Of a stretch of 64,000 nt of DNA, positions 41,515 through 53,495 are shown piece after piece (the stretch's first letter is position 1; the number at the start of each line of letters is the position of its first letter). A model generated the notes under the pieces. It did no database searches. It saw only the letters and a list, made by a program, of their open reading frames with translations, and had not been told where the DNA came from. The stretch is from Tetrahymena elliotti 4EA (lineage: Eukaryota; Ciliophora; Oligohymenophorea; Hymenostomatida; Tetrahymenidae): NCBI GenBank assembly GCA_000231825.2, contig JH720324.1, forward strand, positions 600,535 through 664,534, written 5' to 3'. A program made the translations under genes and the position numbers.

Positions 41515-44500
41515 TCATTGGATAATATGCTTAAATAATCCATAGATTGCATTGGATTCAATTTGTTACTAAAATACATGGGATACTATCTTAAAAGCTG
41601 GGCTGAGAAGCTTAATTTACATTTTTTTAAATATTTGTTATGAGATTTCATTTGAGTTGAATTAATTATTATTATTATTGTTGGTAGAGTTCTTCTCAAA
41701 CATTCTTATTGCTGTTTGAGAAATAATATCCAAGAATTCTTCATATTAAGCAATTTTTTGATTGTTTTTTAGGATTAAATACTTTATTTCTCCTTTTAAC
41801 TAAGTTTCTGAGAAATTCATTAGATTATTATTTACTTTATCAAATAATCTTAAGCTTTAAATTGCTTAGTATATAGCTTTTGGGTATTATGAAAGCAATT
41901 CTTAGTCTTCTTTTAGGAATCCGTAGAATTTTTGGTGATTTTTAAGTTTATTTTCTAGATGAGTATATTGCTTTTGCTAAACAAGTCCTTGTACCTTAGG
42001 AACCTAAAGGATTAAATCTCTTATTTACTATTTAATTGATTTTATTACTGCCTTCAATTAGGATAAAACATGCTAACGAATAGTTTCAACAACTACATTT
42101 TCAATATCGCTTATCAAGCTATTTACTGAATTGTAAATAGGTTGTTAAACTAAGTTTGAGACGACTTCTGTAAATGAGTTAGATGAGAATTGTAATTCGT
42201 AGTTGTCTTTAATGAAATTTTCAAGATTTTCAATAATAGATTTTTTGTGGTTTTTAACAATATTTTTCATCAAACTGCTGACTATTTCTTTTTAAAAGAC
42301 TGAAAAACTTAAATAGAAAAAGCTCTTTTTGAAGGCTTTGTAAATGCTGTCTATTTATTGCTAAGAGACAAACTGAATGACTTAGGTTTAATCAAGGATT
42401 TTTTTACAGTTTTCCTAAAATTTGTATGAAAGTAAACGAAGGTTTTAGAATGTTTAATCTTCAGCCATTTGCTAAGTAATAAAAGTGATTTCAGGAGAGT
42501 ATTTAATTACTTCTTTAGTTAATGCGTTTTTAAGACTGATTTAAATCATAAGCTCATTTTGAACTCTGTCAGCTGAAGATTCACTAATTTGAGTTAACAT
42601 ATGAATGTAATCGTTAATTTAGAATTTTCTAATACTCTCAATTAAGAAGAGGGATTTTTTAGTTAAATATTCTTTTAAATTCAATCCTTCGACATCAGCT
42701 ATTTTTTTGACGGCACTGGCTATTCCTTAAACTTATCTGTCTTGCTCTTCTATCACCAGAGGATATTTTAAATCAACATCAAAACCAATTGGAGTGCTTA
42801 AATCTAATCCTGAAGGAGTTTGGCTTGTAGCTGATGTGCGAGTTGAAGGAGTATTTGAATTTGAACTTCCATCTTGTAGATTCTACTAAGCTTGTAACAA
42901 ATAAAGAGAATTAGCCAATTAGAAAATACCACAGGCAAGAGGGATCAATGATTTCCATTTTAAAGGTTTACGATCAAACAACTCAACAATAAATGGTATT
43001 TCTTCATTTTAGTGTTCTTTTAACATTTGCTCTGTTATTTTATCATCTGAAAAATATTCATTCACTTGAATAAACTGCAAACTTTCTTTTTTAGAAGGAT
43101 CTCTATGAAGTTCTTTAATTTCAGTTTTAAGTTCTCTGATTTGATCATTAATTTTACCTCTGATAACCTCTTCATCTTTGATTCTCTTAAAGCATCCACT
43201 CTCAGTAATGTAAGACTCTAACTGTTTTCTATCATACTTATTCTAATTAAATATTTTTGATTCCTACAATTAATTCTAAAAATGTTTGCTAAGAACAAGA
43301 CTCTATTCTAGCAACTCTTAGTTGTATTCTTATTGCACTAAAGATTACGATTGTAATTGAATAATCTACAAAGCTTAATGTAAATCGTTCTTTTAAGCAA
43401 GAATTTCCTCACATTTATCTAACATTTGAAGAGATTTAACATGCTTTTTCAAAGAAAGCAAGGCAATTGCTTTGATGTAGTGAGCTGCAAAGTTATTTGG
43501 ATTCTTAGCAATTACTTCATCAGCTATTTACAATGATTCTGCAAATTTGTTGTCCATGAGTAATTTCATTCCTTCATTTATCAAATAAGATGGATTAACA
43601 ATATTTTTCTCATTGACTCTCTTTTAGAATTCTTCTTTGAATAAAGCATATTCTTTTCTGACTTTCTCGGGTTCTCTTCTCATAAATTAAATCTTGCAAT
43701 AAAAAGTAGCCCAAATTTCTTCTTCCTACTTTCTCATGTATTATTTATTTTTAATAGCTTCACAGGTATTCAAAGTCTTGCAATAATCCCAAAAGATCTC
43801 ATCCATCTTATAAATATCTTTCATATTTTAAAGTTGTCTTTCACAAATCTAGGCATCAACTTTATCTCTTTCTTCTATTAAATTTTATTGAATTTTATTT
43901 TTAAGAATAAAACTGTCCTTAGATCCATCAATCACCATCTGAGCACTACCATCCTAACCACATCTTCCAGCTCTACCAAAAGCCTGATCTTCTACTCTCT
44001 TATTTTTGGGTGTAAATGTAACCATCACATGTAGACCACCTAAATTAATTAAATATATATTTAATTTCAAATATCAATAAAAATTCAATTATTACCATTG
44101 TTAATTATACTAGGAGATAGCTTAATATCAGTTCCTCTACCAGCAAGATTGGTGCTGATAATAATGCAAAAATCATTGATTTACTCCTTTTCTATACTTT
44201 CGTCACCACTGTAGTATTCTATAACCTTTATGTTTGAGAATTTCTTAGATATTAGCTTAGAAAGATACTTGCCAAACTTTTCAGATTCAGATATTATCAG
44301 ACAAGGTCTTCCTTATTGCATTTTTTGACCTATTTCAGAGATCATAGTTTTTTAGAAATCTAAAGTGGTTTTTTCAATCAAAGGTGGGAAGATTTATAAC
44401 TTTCTAGGTTTGAAAGGAGGTACTTTCAAAGCATCAATTGTGTAAAATTACTCAAGAACGTTAATAGATTAAAAGGTTCCCAAGGTTCCAGTTAAACCTA

Positions 44501-46964
44501 CTAAATTACTTTTGTAAAGCAAAAACATGTAAATGTTAGACACAAAATTAACAGTCATGTTCATAGGAGTTACAGTTACATTTTCCTTCATTTAAATAAA
44601 TTAATGCAAACCTCCTCTCCATTAGGTGTTTTGTTAAGCTATGCCTGTGTTGTCATAGTCAATAGGAATAATTTTATCATTTTCTACCTTATATTCTTTG
44701 TTTCTTTGTAAGTGTAAAGCATGGAAACCGTTGTTAATCCACTCTTTCATTTGAGACATTGCAAAAGATTTCATATGACTAGGTATTTGTTAATCTATTT
44801 CTGCAGAAACATCTCCACTCATAAGAACTTAGTTGATAAATTCAGTGATGAAATCTTCAGCTCTGCAGCAATATTTTTTCTCTTTATTTTCTACAAAGTA
44901 GTAATAGCCCTCTAAGTATTAATCTCTCATCTATGTAATTTTGTACCAAATTAACCACAAAATAGTATTGAGTTTAGATAAACCTGGAATGCTTTTAGCT
45001 AATGAAGTAGAATGATTGTGTTAATCAATAAACATGCAATCAACTTCATCTACAATAGCAAAATCAAACATTCTACCACATCTTGTTCCTCTTTATTCAT
45101 AATAATCACCAAGTAAATCTGCTGCGTAGCTTCCAACATCACCATAGACAACATCTTTTTTGTAAGTTTCATTTGGTTCACTAGAACGAGCTTCTTCTTA
45201 ACCAATAGATCCACATGTCAATCCAAGCTCTTCATAAAATTCTTAAAATTCTTCACAATCTCTCTTTGCAAGCTCTTTATTAGAAGTGTATACATCAACC
45301 TTATCTTTCATCAAGCTTCTAGTGGCAGCCATCAAAGCTACAGTAATAGATTTACCTTCTCCTGTATTGATTTATAAGATTCTTCCTTTTTGCTTTTATT
45401 TGTATAAGAAGAGCAAGCAAGAAATAATCTAAACAGAACGAGGCTTGATTTTTCTGACCTTTTCTAAAGCCCTACAGGACTTAATCAAGTAGTAAATATC
45501 AGGGTATCTCTTTTTGAGATCATCTAAATACTAGCCATTCATGCCTGCTTCGTATTTACCAAAGAGTTTCATGAATAACTCTCTTTCATATTATGTGAGT
45601 TCGATAACTTATTTCAAGATATTTTCAATTTCTTCACTATAATATTTAGGCTGAGAAGGATTAGAAGTAGCCTTTCTGTCAATTTTTAATTAATTGTGAT
45701 CCTCAGATTTAATTTGATTTTTTTTATCTTGCTTTTGTGGATAGTGTAAATCTAATTAATTATTATTACATGGCTATAAATCATTCTATTAAGAAACAAA
45801 TTTCTTTAATTAATTTGGAGTGTTTGGTTGTTACTCTTAATAGTTTTCTGATTAGATTCTCTTAATCAAATGTTATTATTGTGGTTGTTACTATTATTAT
45901 TATTATTACTTTTGTTATTATTGCATTTAGATGGGAGAAAGATCTCTTTCCTTCTTTTGATTTAAAATTTGATGAATCTGAGGCTGAATATCAATAACTT
46001 ATTGTGAAGGTTAATACTGAACTTTTTAGATATTGATTATCTAATATTTTTTATCATTTTATTTAATTTATTTAAGGTTATCATTTTAATTATTTTTATT
46101 TTAAACATTTTGTTTTTAATTTTGTTCAAAAGGTTTTTCGAATTGCCTTTCTCTGCTATGGAAATTTTATCTTTAGATTTAATTAACATTTCTTTATTCA
46201 TTTTCTTTATCTTATTGATAATGTCTAAAAGCATCTAAATCATAATGAGTTACAATGTCATTATCAGTTTTTATTCTTGCTGGGTATAATTGCTTTGGTT
46301 CCTTTTTTTGTATATTATTCACAGACTTTGGCTTAAGATATTAATTTAAGTAAACTGCATCAAATTTAGTCATAGCTTTAAATTTATTATAAGGAGTATC
46401 TTTATTCTATCCCTACTTTTCAACCTCAAAAATACTTTATGAAACTTAATCCATTAAATTTAAGATATTTTAGCCCTCAATTTTATCACACATCCAGTAT
46501 GCCTACAAGAAAACATCATAATGCATATGCTTTTAGTTGAATCTTTTACAGTTTAATTATATTAATTGCATAAGCTAGTGATAAATTACTTTTTATTTCT
46601 CCTTATTCTTTTGCTAAAGAGGGAACAAAAGCTCCTTGCTTGAGTTCAAAAGTTCCTTAATTTTGTTAACAGCAACAAGCACATGAGTTCTCTGTTACTT
46701 AACCAAGAAGTAAAGTTCAAAAAGAAGGTCAATCATGTAAATACCAAGTCCTTTTTCAGTATACTTAGCAACAATCTAGTCTTTGAATGAACAAATGTTA
46801 TTAATCAACTCCTTGATCAAATTAACATTTGTAAAATTATACTTATCAAGCAACATGGCAATCAAGCAGCAATCTGTCTTACCAATACCTTCTAGTGAAG
46901 CTTTGGTGATTATTTTCTCAACATCAGCGTATGGTTCAGCCAAATAATTCCTATCTAAATCCAT
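41515..46964 (-). CDS. SecA-type ATPase with eukaryotic extensions, copy B (1,797 residues)
   Basis: Paralogue of the copy at 30-35 kb. ATG at 46964 to TGA at 41515-41517, minus one 56-base intron (44040-44095), gives exactly 1,798 codons. The N-terminus (residues 1-160, starting [18 protein letters not shown]) is a compact helical domain absent from copy A. A Gln-rich linker follows, with a polyQ tract near residue 350. The SecA motor has INTGEGKS near 530, VDEVDCMLID near 640, GLTGTLG near 820, [13 protein letters not shown] near 940 and [15 protein letters not shown] near 975; these correspond one to one with bacterial SecA nucleotide-binding motifs. A TPR-like pair ([13 protein letters not shown]..., [16 protein letters not shown]) is at about 1115-1170, then a long helical C-terminus ending [14 protein letters not shown]. 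No targeting peptide is seen. A SecA motor outside plastids and bacteria is unusual; its job is unknown. Identification of the motor is firm. Confidence 0.87.
44040..44095 (-). other. Intron of SecA-like copy B
   Basis: Minus-strand GTAATAATTG...AATTAATTTAG, 56 bases, between AACAATG and GTGGTCTAC. Same codon and phase as the intron of copy A, so it predates the duplication. Confidence 0.8.
45871..45930 (-). repeat. PolyQ-encoding tract of mixed CAA/TAA/TAG
   Basis: On the minus strand this reads as runs of CAA, TAA and TAG within copy B, coding about 16 glutamines broken by single Lys and Pro. In the standard code it would be a solid block of stops. Confidence 0.8.
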
Positions 46965-49521
46965 GGCTAATAATATCTATTATTTTAATATGGAAAATTT
47001 TAAATAAATTTATTAATATTTAAAAGAATTATTGATTTCTAATTGTTTGATTTTGTAAATATTTTGAATGTATTCTAACAATTTAATTGTTAGAAGACTT
47101 TCTTACAAATCCTTTCAAATTTTTTTTGGTTTTTAAATTTTGAAATGCATGATTAAGATTGACTAAAATTAAAAAATAAGTAAGTATTTATGGTATTTAT
47201 TCATTATCAAAAGTCTCCATTTCTTTATTTTTTAATATTTCTTTATCTATTCAATAACATAGAGTTTTCACATAATAAATTAATTTTATAATTTAATTAA
47301 CTTGATTTCACAACAATAATTTTTATTCGAACAATTTAGTAATTTTATCACATTTTTTATTAATAACTGCTTTCTGATTAATAAAGTAAAGTAATAAATA
47401 GATCTAATTATCTCCTTTCAAAAATTAACTAATTTCCAACATTAATTTAAATTTAAAAATCTTGAAAAAATTTAATTTCCCAACAAACAAACAAATTATA
47501 AACATTATTTTGTGGCAGCAAGTAATTCTTATTAAAATTACAGATTCATTCTAAGTAATTTAATCTATCCACCTCAATCTTTTAAAACTAAACACTTTAT
47601 TAATGAATCAAAGATAATATATACTTAGATCATTTTGCATAAAAAATGGATTAACAAAAATATTTATTTTCGAAATAAAATTTATCGACTGATCAAATCA
47701 AAATTAAAAATATTTTCTTAATTTTTTTATTTTTTTAAATGAAATTATTTTATTTATTTAAAAAAAATTATTTAAATATTACCTCTGAAGCATTTTAAAA
47801 ACCATGAAAAAAAAGGTTTAATAATTTTAAAAAAACAAAATATGTGAAAAAAATTTAACTGAAAAGCAAAAATATTTGAATTAGTTTTAAAAAATATTTA
47901 TTTTCTTTGTTTATTACTGTATCTACTATTTATTTATCTTATTCAGGCTTTACAAGTGCTATCTAACAAATTCTTATGTCTTTTGATTATACTACTGATA
48001 TTACTTATACTGGACTTAATTTAAAGAGGAATTACAGTATTATTTTACAATGTTTTGTTAAATTTATTCTAGATTTAAAATTAATTATTTTTAAGCTTTT
48101 TAAAGGAATAACACAAATTAATAATTCTTAAAATAAATTAGCTTAAAAATACTTTTTTTTAATAAAAAATATTATCTATTAAATTGGTTACACTAAATTT
48201 TAGACATATGAATTGATATTTTAATTTATGTACTTACAGAACTATAGTAAGATGATTTAATACATTAAGTATATTTATTTCATAGTATTTATTTTTATCT
48301 TTGATTAAATATGTAAATATTTCAATGGTTTATTTGATTAAATACTTTTAGAAATATAATCAAACTAATATTATCCCTAAGCTCGAATAGTTCAAAAATA
48401 CTTCATAAATAATTTTCACTTTTAAAATTTAAAATCAAGTATTTCCTTAATTAATAAAAAAGTTATTTCAAGGATTAAATAAAATTATTTATGATAGCAA
48501 TAATTTTTCATGCAAAGTTTTAGCTGTTTTGAATATTTTATTACTAGAAATTTTGATGATTTGCTTGCACTAACCAATCAGTGGAAAATTAATGTAATGA
48601 AATGATAGAAATATATTGAGAATGTTATGTAATATAATACTTACTATCTTGATTTATTCAAGAAGATGTATTATTTTTTTAATTATGAAATAGAAGTCAA
48701 ACCAATTTACTTATTTATTGGATTGTGAATTACTCATCACTTTTATTTTACTAAGCAAAAACAAAGAGCTTTAGAAGTGAATATGTTCTATTGAAATAGA
48801 AAAATTCTAAAATAATTTGATGACTTTTTAACTTAGAAGAGAAAAATTGTGATTTAAAAAATGGAAAAGACAAGCAAATAAGATTTTATTTTCATTGTTT
48901 GAATAAAATAATCACAATGGATTTTTAGTCTTTTTGAGTTTAGTAGCTTAGAAGAAATAGATTATGATTTTTCAGCTTTGCTTAGGGTTTAGGGTTAGAA
49001 TAAATCTAATTCTTTTACATTAGGTATAAGGAATTATATAAGATTTATTTATAGCATTTAATTTACTTTACTATCTGCAAATACTTTATTCTGTGTTTTT
49101 TTTTTTTTGGTTTGCTTGATTGCTGTTAAAATTTGATTATCAGCTATTTTTAAAAATACATCAAACAAATTATTAAAAATGAGAAAAGAAATTATTTAAT
49201 AAATTAATAAAAGTAATAGTAAAATATACTTGCAATTAATCAATGAATGCTTTAAATCTCTACTGCCGTATCAAACTCATTTAAGCATGCATAATAAATT
49301 TACCCAAAAAAAATAAGTCATCAAAAAATAATAATATTGATTAATAATTCTTTGATATTTCTTTAATATTTCGCGTACGAAAAGGCAATAAGAAGTAAAA
49401 AGAGAATACTCCTACCATTCATAAAATATTAATTAAAAACTAATCAAATAAACAAACAAAAAAAATACCAAATAAACAAGGAAATAGAATTCAATTAAGT
49501 TCAATACTAAGACAAAGTTAA
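46965..49521. other. Long intergenic region, A+T rich
   Basis: Divergent promoters of copy B and the importin-like gene must lie at its ends. It holds one weak ORF (47976-48494), a telomere-like motif TTAGGGTTTAGGGTTAG at 48982-48998, and a small palindrome TTTCGCGTACGAAA near 49371. Otherwise I see nothing. Confidence 0.4.
47976..48494 (+). CDS. Doubtful ORF, 172 codons
   Basis: An ATG at 47976 stays open for 172 codons to TGA at 48492-48494. The product is very rich in Ile, Phe, Tyr, Asn and Lys, as random A+T-rich DNA would be, with long hydrophobic stretches (YIYFIVFIFIF). No family is recognised. With TGA the only stop, frames of this length can arise by chance; I list it because the length is somewhat beyond what is usual here. 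Confidence 0.18.
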
Positions 49522-50226
49522 ATGGACAAATTAAAGAACGAGTATACAAACTTTAGAGAAAGAATATTTTGCTAAGATATTGATGCTTCTAAGATGAAGT
49601 AATTCAGTGATAGAATAAAGCAGCAGCTCACTTCTAGTGAGAGTGAAAGATATCCTTTCGAAGTGATTTCTCTTTTGGAAAATATGTACAATCATAACAA
49701 ATCTATTAACACAGGTGCAGCGCCTACTTTGGACACAGTTCATTTATTTGACTTGAATTTAACTTTAAATCAACTGTAATCACTCAAAAGATGCATTTAA
49801 AAGCTAGATTATCCTCAACAGATTTTGGATTCACTCAATTTCTTATTTTCATTTATGTTTTCAGATGACAACAACAAGCTTTTTTTGATAAATTGCAAAA
49901 TAATTAATGACATCCTTATCAAATACAAAAAGACACTCAAGCTAAAAAACGAAGAATATCAGTTGAGATCTATCAAATAAATTGAGCTATTACTCGAATA
50001 TGGAAAAAAGAACAGCTCCCCTTTGATTGTCCATCACTTGGAAGCCAATGGAATTAGCAAACTCCTTAAATAGCTATCAGTAAGCTCTGAAGTTTAGTCT
50101 GACATCAAGTAATAATGCTCAGAATTACTAGAAAAGTATTTTGATACTGAAAATGATTCCGATGACTTTGATAGTGAAGATCAAAGCAGCAACAATAGCA
50201 GCCAAGAAAGCTATAGCCAAAATTGA
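49522..50226 (+). CDS. Short importin-alpha-like / ARM-repeat protein, 234 residues
   Basis: A single-exon gene from ATG 49522 to TGA 50224-50226. The sequence is all-helical and rich in Leu, Lys, Ser. Near the end, EANGISKLLKQLSVSS...QQCSELLEKYFD resembles the last armadillo repeat of importin-alpha (pattern ..GGLDKIE.LQ.....Y..A..ILE.YF), and it is followed by an acidic Ser-rich tail (ENDSDDFDSEDQSSN), also as in importin-alpha. There is no basic importin-beta-binding domain at the N-terminus, and 234 residues is about half the usual length, so only the C-terminal ARM repeats would be present. If related, it could act in nuclear import as a cargo or regulator binding piece. Codon use is less A+T-extreme than the surroundings, supporting that it is expressed. 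Family call is tentative; the gene itself is secure. Confidence 0.65.
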
Positions 50227-51917
50227 AAAAAATTATAGCTTTGAAGGAAACCCAAATAAGTCTGAATTCTCTCGCCGAAGAAACTTGTATAAAATAATCA
50301 ACCAGCTTTGGTGATCTCAGACTTATTTGAGTAAATTCTAAAGAAGCATAATTTAATTCTATTTGATCTACTCTCTTTTAATCTAAAGTATTAGTTTGCC
50401 TGACTAACCTTTTGATATATTATTTACTTACTTGCTGAATAACTAACTAAAAAGCGAATAAATAAGCAAAAAAGAAAAGAAAGTCTTCATAACATTACTT
50501 TTATTAAAATACAAATAATTATATACAATTAATAATAATCATTACTGACCAGATAGATAACAAAGAAATTTATAAAATTTTCTTGATAATAATATCAATA
50601 AATCTAATTTATTACTTTGTTTCTTTGCTATAATAAATCATTTGATAATAAGATAGAAGCAAAAAATTATAAAAGCATCCTAACAAAAACTAAATAACTA
50701 AATTCCTAACTAACTAACTAAAAATAAGCTCTTTAGAAATCACTACTAATTTTCAAAGCTTGCTTAAATTTACTTCAATAATATAAATATATAAAAATTA
50801 ACTTCTATATAAATAATATAAATTAATTTAACCTGTTTGTTTATCATATATATACTTATTTTATTTTATTTAATATACCCATCAATCAATATTTTTATTC
50901 AACTTTAAAAAATATTCTTTCTATAATATATAAGTAGATAATAAAATATTATCCATCCAATTTATATTATTTACAAAATCATTTCAACGAAGCTCATTTT
51001 TTTAAATGTGAATATGTGTTTCAAAATTTATTTTCAGTTTTATGCTTAAAAAAAAAATTATTTTTATTTTTAAAAGATAAAGTAGATAGTATTTGAATTT
51101 TATGATTTGTTATTAATAATAGACTATTTTCTCAAAAAAATTCTTAATATTCTAAGAATACTAAGATAAAAATATTTTGAATATAAGAATTCAATTTTAT
51201 TAAAAAGAAATTGATTGAACTACATGTGTTTGCCATAAATTTTACTTTGAATTTAATTTTCTTTTATTAAGGAATCATCATCTTCGAAATCTAAATTTTA
51301 AAATTCAAAAGTGAATATTTTATCTATTACTTGACATTTTAATTTTTTGATAGTTTGAAAGCCTCAATTTTTTTAAGATTGATTTATCTATTTTTCAATT
51401 TTTTTAAATAAAATTGTAATGAAAATTTAAAAAAATGAATTCTAAAATTGAGCTAAATTCATTTATAAATACTCCATTGATGTTTAGTTAGCTATTAATT
51501 ACAATTTGTACACATAAATTTTGATACACAGTTTATAAAGGATTTTAATAAATTTTTTTGTTTTTTGTTTGTTTATTTGTTAATGTGGTTAATTTGTTTG
51601 ATTTGTGTTTTCTATTATTTTTTATTCATATTATTTTTTACTCTTCTTAGATAATAATCTATCTATTCAAAAATTAATTATACATAATAAACTAAATTAG
51701 AATAATGGTGTTTATTTAACATTTTTAAAGTACTTAATTTTTTCTTAGAAGGTTAATATTTTTATGATTGTAAGCTTTAGTTTAAGAAAATTTTTTTCTT
51801 CTTAAGAAATTAAGAATGAACATTCTATTTTATGGTTATTAAACATAGTTATATTCATGCTATTAGAATAGATTGATTTCAAGATAAAGATTATTAGATA
51901 CATTTGTTAGATTGACT
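50227..51917. other. Intergenic, A+T rich
   Basis: Convergent 3' flanks of the importin-like gene (plus) and the adaptin-like gene (minus). No coding frame recognised. Confidence 0.45.
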
Positions 51918-53027
51918 TCAATTATTTTCGGGATTGATAAAAATATAAATAAAATTTTGAAGGATATTCTCGCAAATGCTAACATGATTTTAAGAGTTAG
52001 ATTCACTGAATATTTCAAAAATTGCAAATTTATTTGTTTTTATTGTTAGAATCATGTAAAAAATCAAGTTGTTTTCTCTCAGTAAGTAGCTTCCACCAAG
52101 TTAGAAATCATTTCCACCCATCATATATTCCCCTAACTTATCAATTTGAGGAATGCGTTAGAAGTGAGGTAAATATTGAGCAAAGTCGTTAATATTTAAT
52201 GCAAACTTTCTATCTAATAAGAATTTTTCTGATTTTAAAATAAATCCATTCTGTAATTTGGCAGTATTTTTTGGATTTAACTTAATTTTTAAATACTTGC
52301 TCAGTAACCTATCTGCTTAAATAGTTCTCTATTCTAAAAATTTTAAAATGTTTACAGGCATGTGCATCTAAAATTTTTTCTTGGCATCTTTGCATCTAAA
52401 TTAAATAAATATTTAAAATCGTTATTTTTCAAATTAAAAAATATTTTTTTCAATCAAAATAATTTAGTTAATAAATTACTGATAAATAATTTCTGCTTAG
52501 ATAGGCCCAAATGGAATTGAATTAAATTTAAAGAAGAGTTCTTATTTTGATTAGTTATTAGGAGATAAGCTCCAGTTTGAAACAGTTGGTTTAGCAAATG
52601 CTTGGCATGTACTTGATCCAGTAAGTGTTACATATAATTAGTCTATTGATGTTTAAGCTAAGTTTTTGTAATAAAGATTTAAATTTAAATAAATTTGGTC
52701 TTGATCCCTCTCTTATTAGCTTATACACCCTATTTATAATCCTTCTTTTGTATCTAAATAAACTAACTTTTACAAAAATATTGCCTGCTTATATTTTAGC
52801 AAATTATCTTTCTACATAATGTATTAAGAAAATAAGCTTCTATCAAACTTAACAATTTGCAAGCTCACACACTAACTTCCATTATTTTACATTTAATCAT
52901 AATATTCATACACATTTAAATGAGGGTATATGACTTACTTCATTTAACTATCCACTGATCCATTTGATAGCAAATCTTCAGTATCATCTTAAGAAACACC
53001 TTTCTTCTAATCAACCACTTTTATCAT
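51918..53027 (-). CDS. Alpha-adaptin appendage (ear)-like protein
   Basis: Resembles the C-terminal appendage of the AP-2 clathrin adaptor alpha subunit, which binds accessory proteins during endocytosis. Two exons, 53027-52480 and 52395-51918, flank an 84-base intron (GTAATTT...TTTAG), and together give exactly 342 codons ending in TGA at 51918. Residues about 150-230 read SIPFGPIQAEIIYQC, then FQMHMPVNILKFLE, which aligns with the alpha-ear pattern ..V.F.Y........LPV.I.KF; the rest (FALNINDFAQYLP..., LGEYMMGGNDF) matches the platform subdomain layout. The large HEAT trunk of a real adaptin is absent: the stop codon of the next gene lies only 470 bases upstream. The frame stays open for about 80 more bases beyond the ATG used here, so the start may be further up or in a missed exon. 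Confidence 0.6.
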
Positions 53028-53107
53028 AAAAAAATATTTTTAAAAATCATCATTAAAGTATTAAGCATATCTTAATTGATAAATCTGTTAGATTTTACAC
53101 TAATAAA

Positions 53108-53495
53108 TTCAAATATTTATTATATAATGAAATCAAAATTTTTCTTGTTGATCTTAAATTAAAAAACATCTCTTTTTAAATTTATTTCAATTTAAAAAAA
53201 TATTAAAGTATTTAATTTGCAAATTTATTTATCATAATATTCACTAATCAGCAAGTTGATTTTGAATCATTTAATTTAAATGTTTATTAAAATTTTTATT
53301 TCTTCTTTTAAAAACTTTCTTTTCATCTAAAATTAAAAAATTAAAAAAAGAGATCTTGAACGAAAAAATAGATAGCGAAGTATTTATTTAATGAAAAACC
53401 ACTCATATCAATTAATTTAAATATTTTTTATAATTAAGAATAGTCTTATTTTAAACTACTTTTTTATTTAGATATTTTAAGAAATTAAATAAATA
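53108..53495. other. Short intergenic region
   Basis: Lies between the stop of the coiled-coil gene and the open frame of the adaptin-like gene. It may hide a small first exon of the latter; several ATGs are present on the minus strand but none gives a convincing protein. Confidence 0.4.

Noticed and set aside
45841..45930. ATT/TAA trinucleotide run as a non-coding microsatellite
   Set aside because: It lies within the SecA-like copy B frame and codes for polyglutamine.
48982..48998. Telomere-like TTAGGGTTTAGGGTTAG
   Set aside because: Only two to three imperfect units, and Tetrahymena-type telomeres are TTGGGG; most likely chance. No chromosome end is near.
51960..52395. Alternative minus-strand frame starting MQRCQEKILDAHACKHF
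   Set aside because: It ends at a TGA after about 85 codons, while the chosen frame continues to the end of the appendage-like domain and splices to the upstream exon in phase.
52505..52625. Plus-strand open frame reading GPNGIELNLKKSSYFDQLL...
   Set aside because: It is antisense to the adaptin-like exon, whose minus-strand frame continues through both exons with intact splice sites and family similarity.
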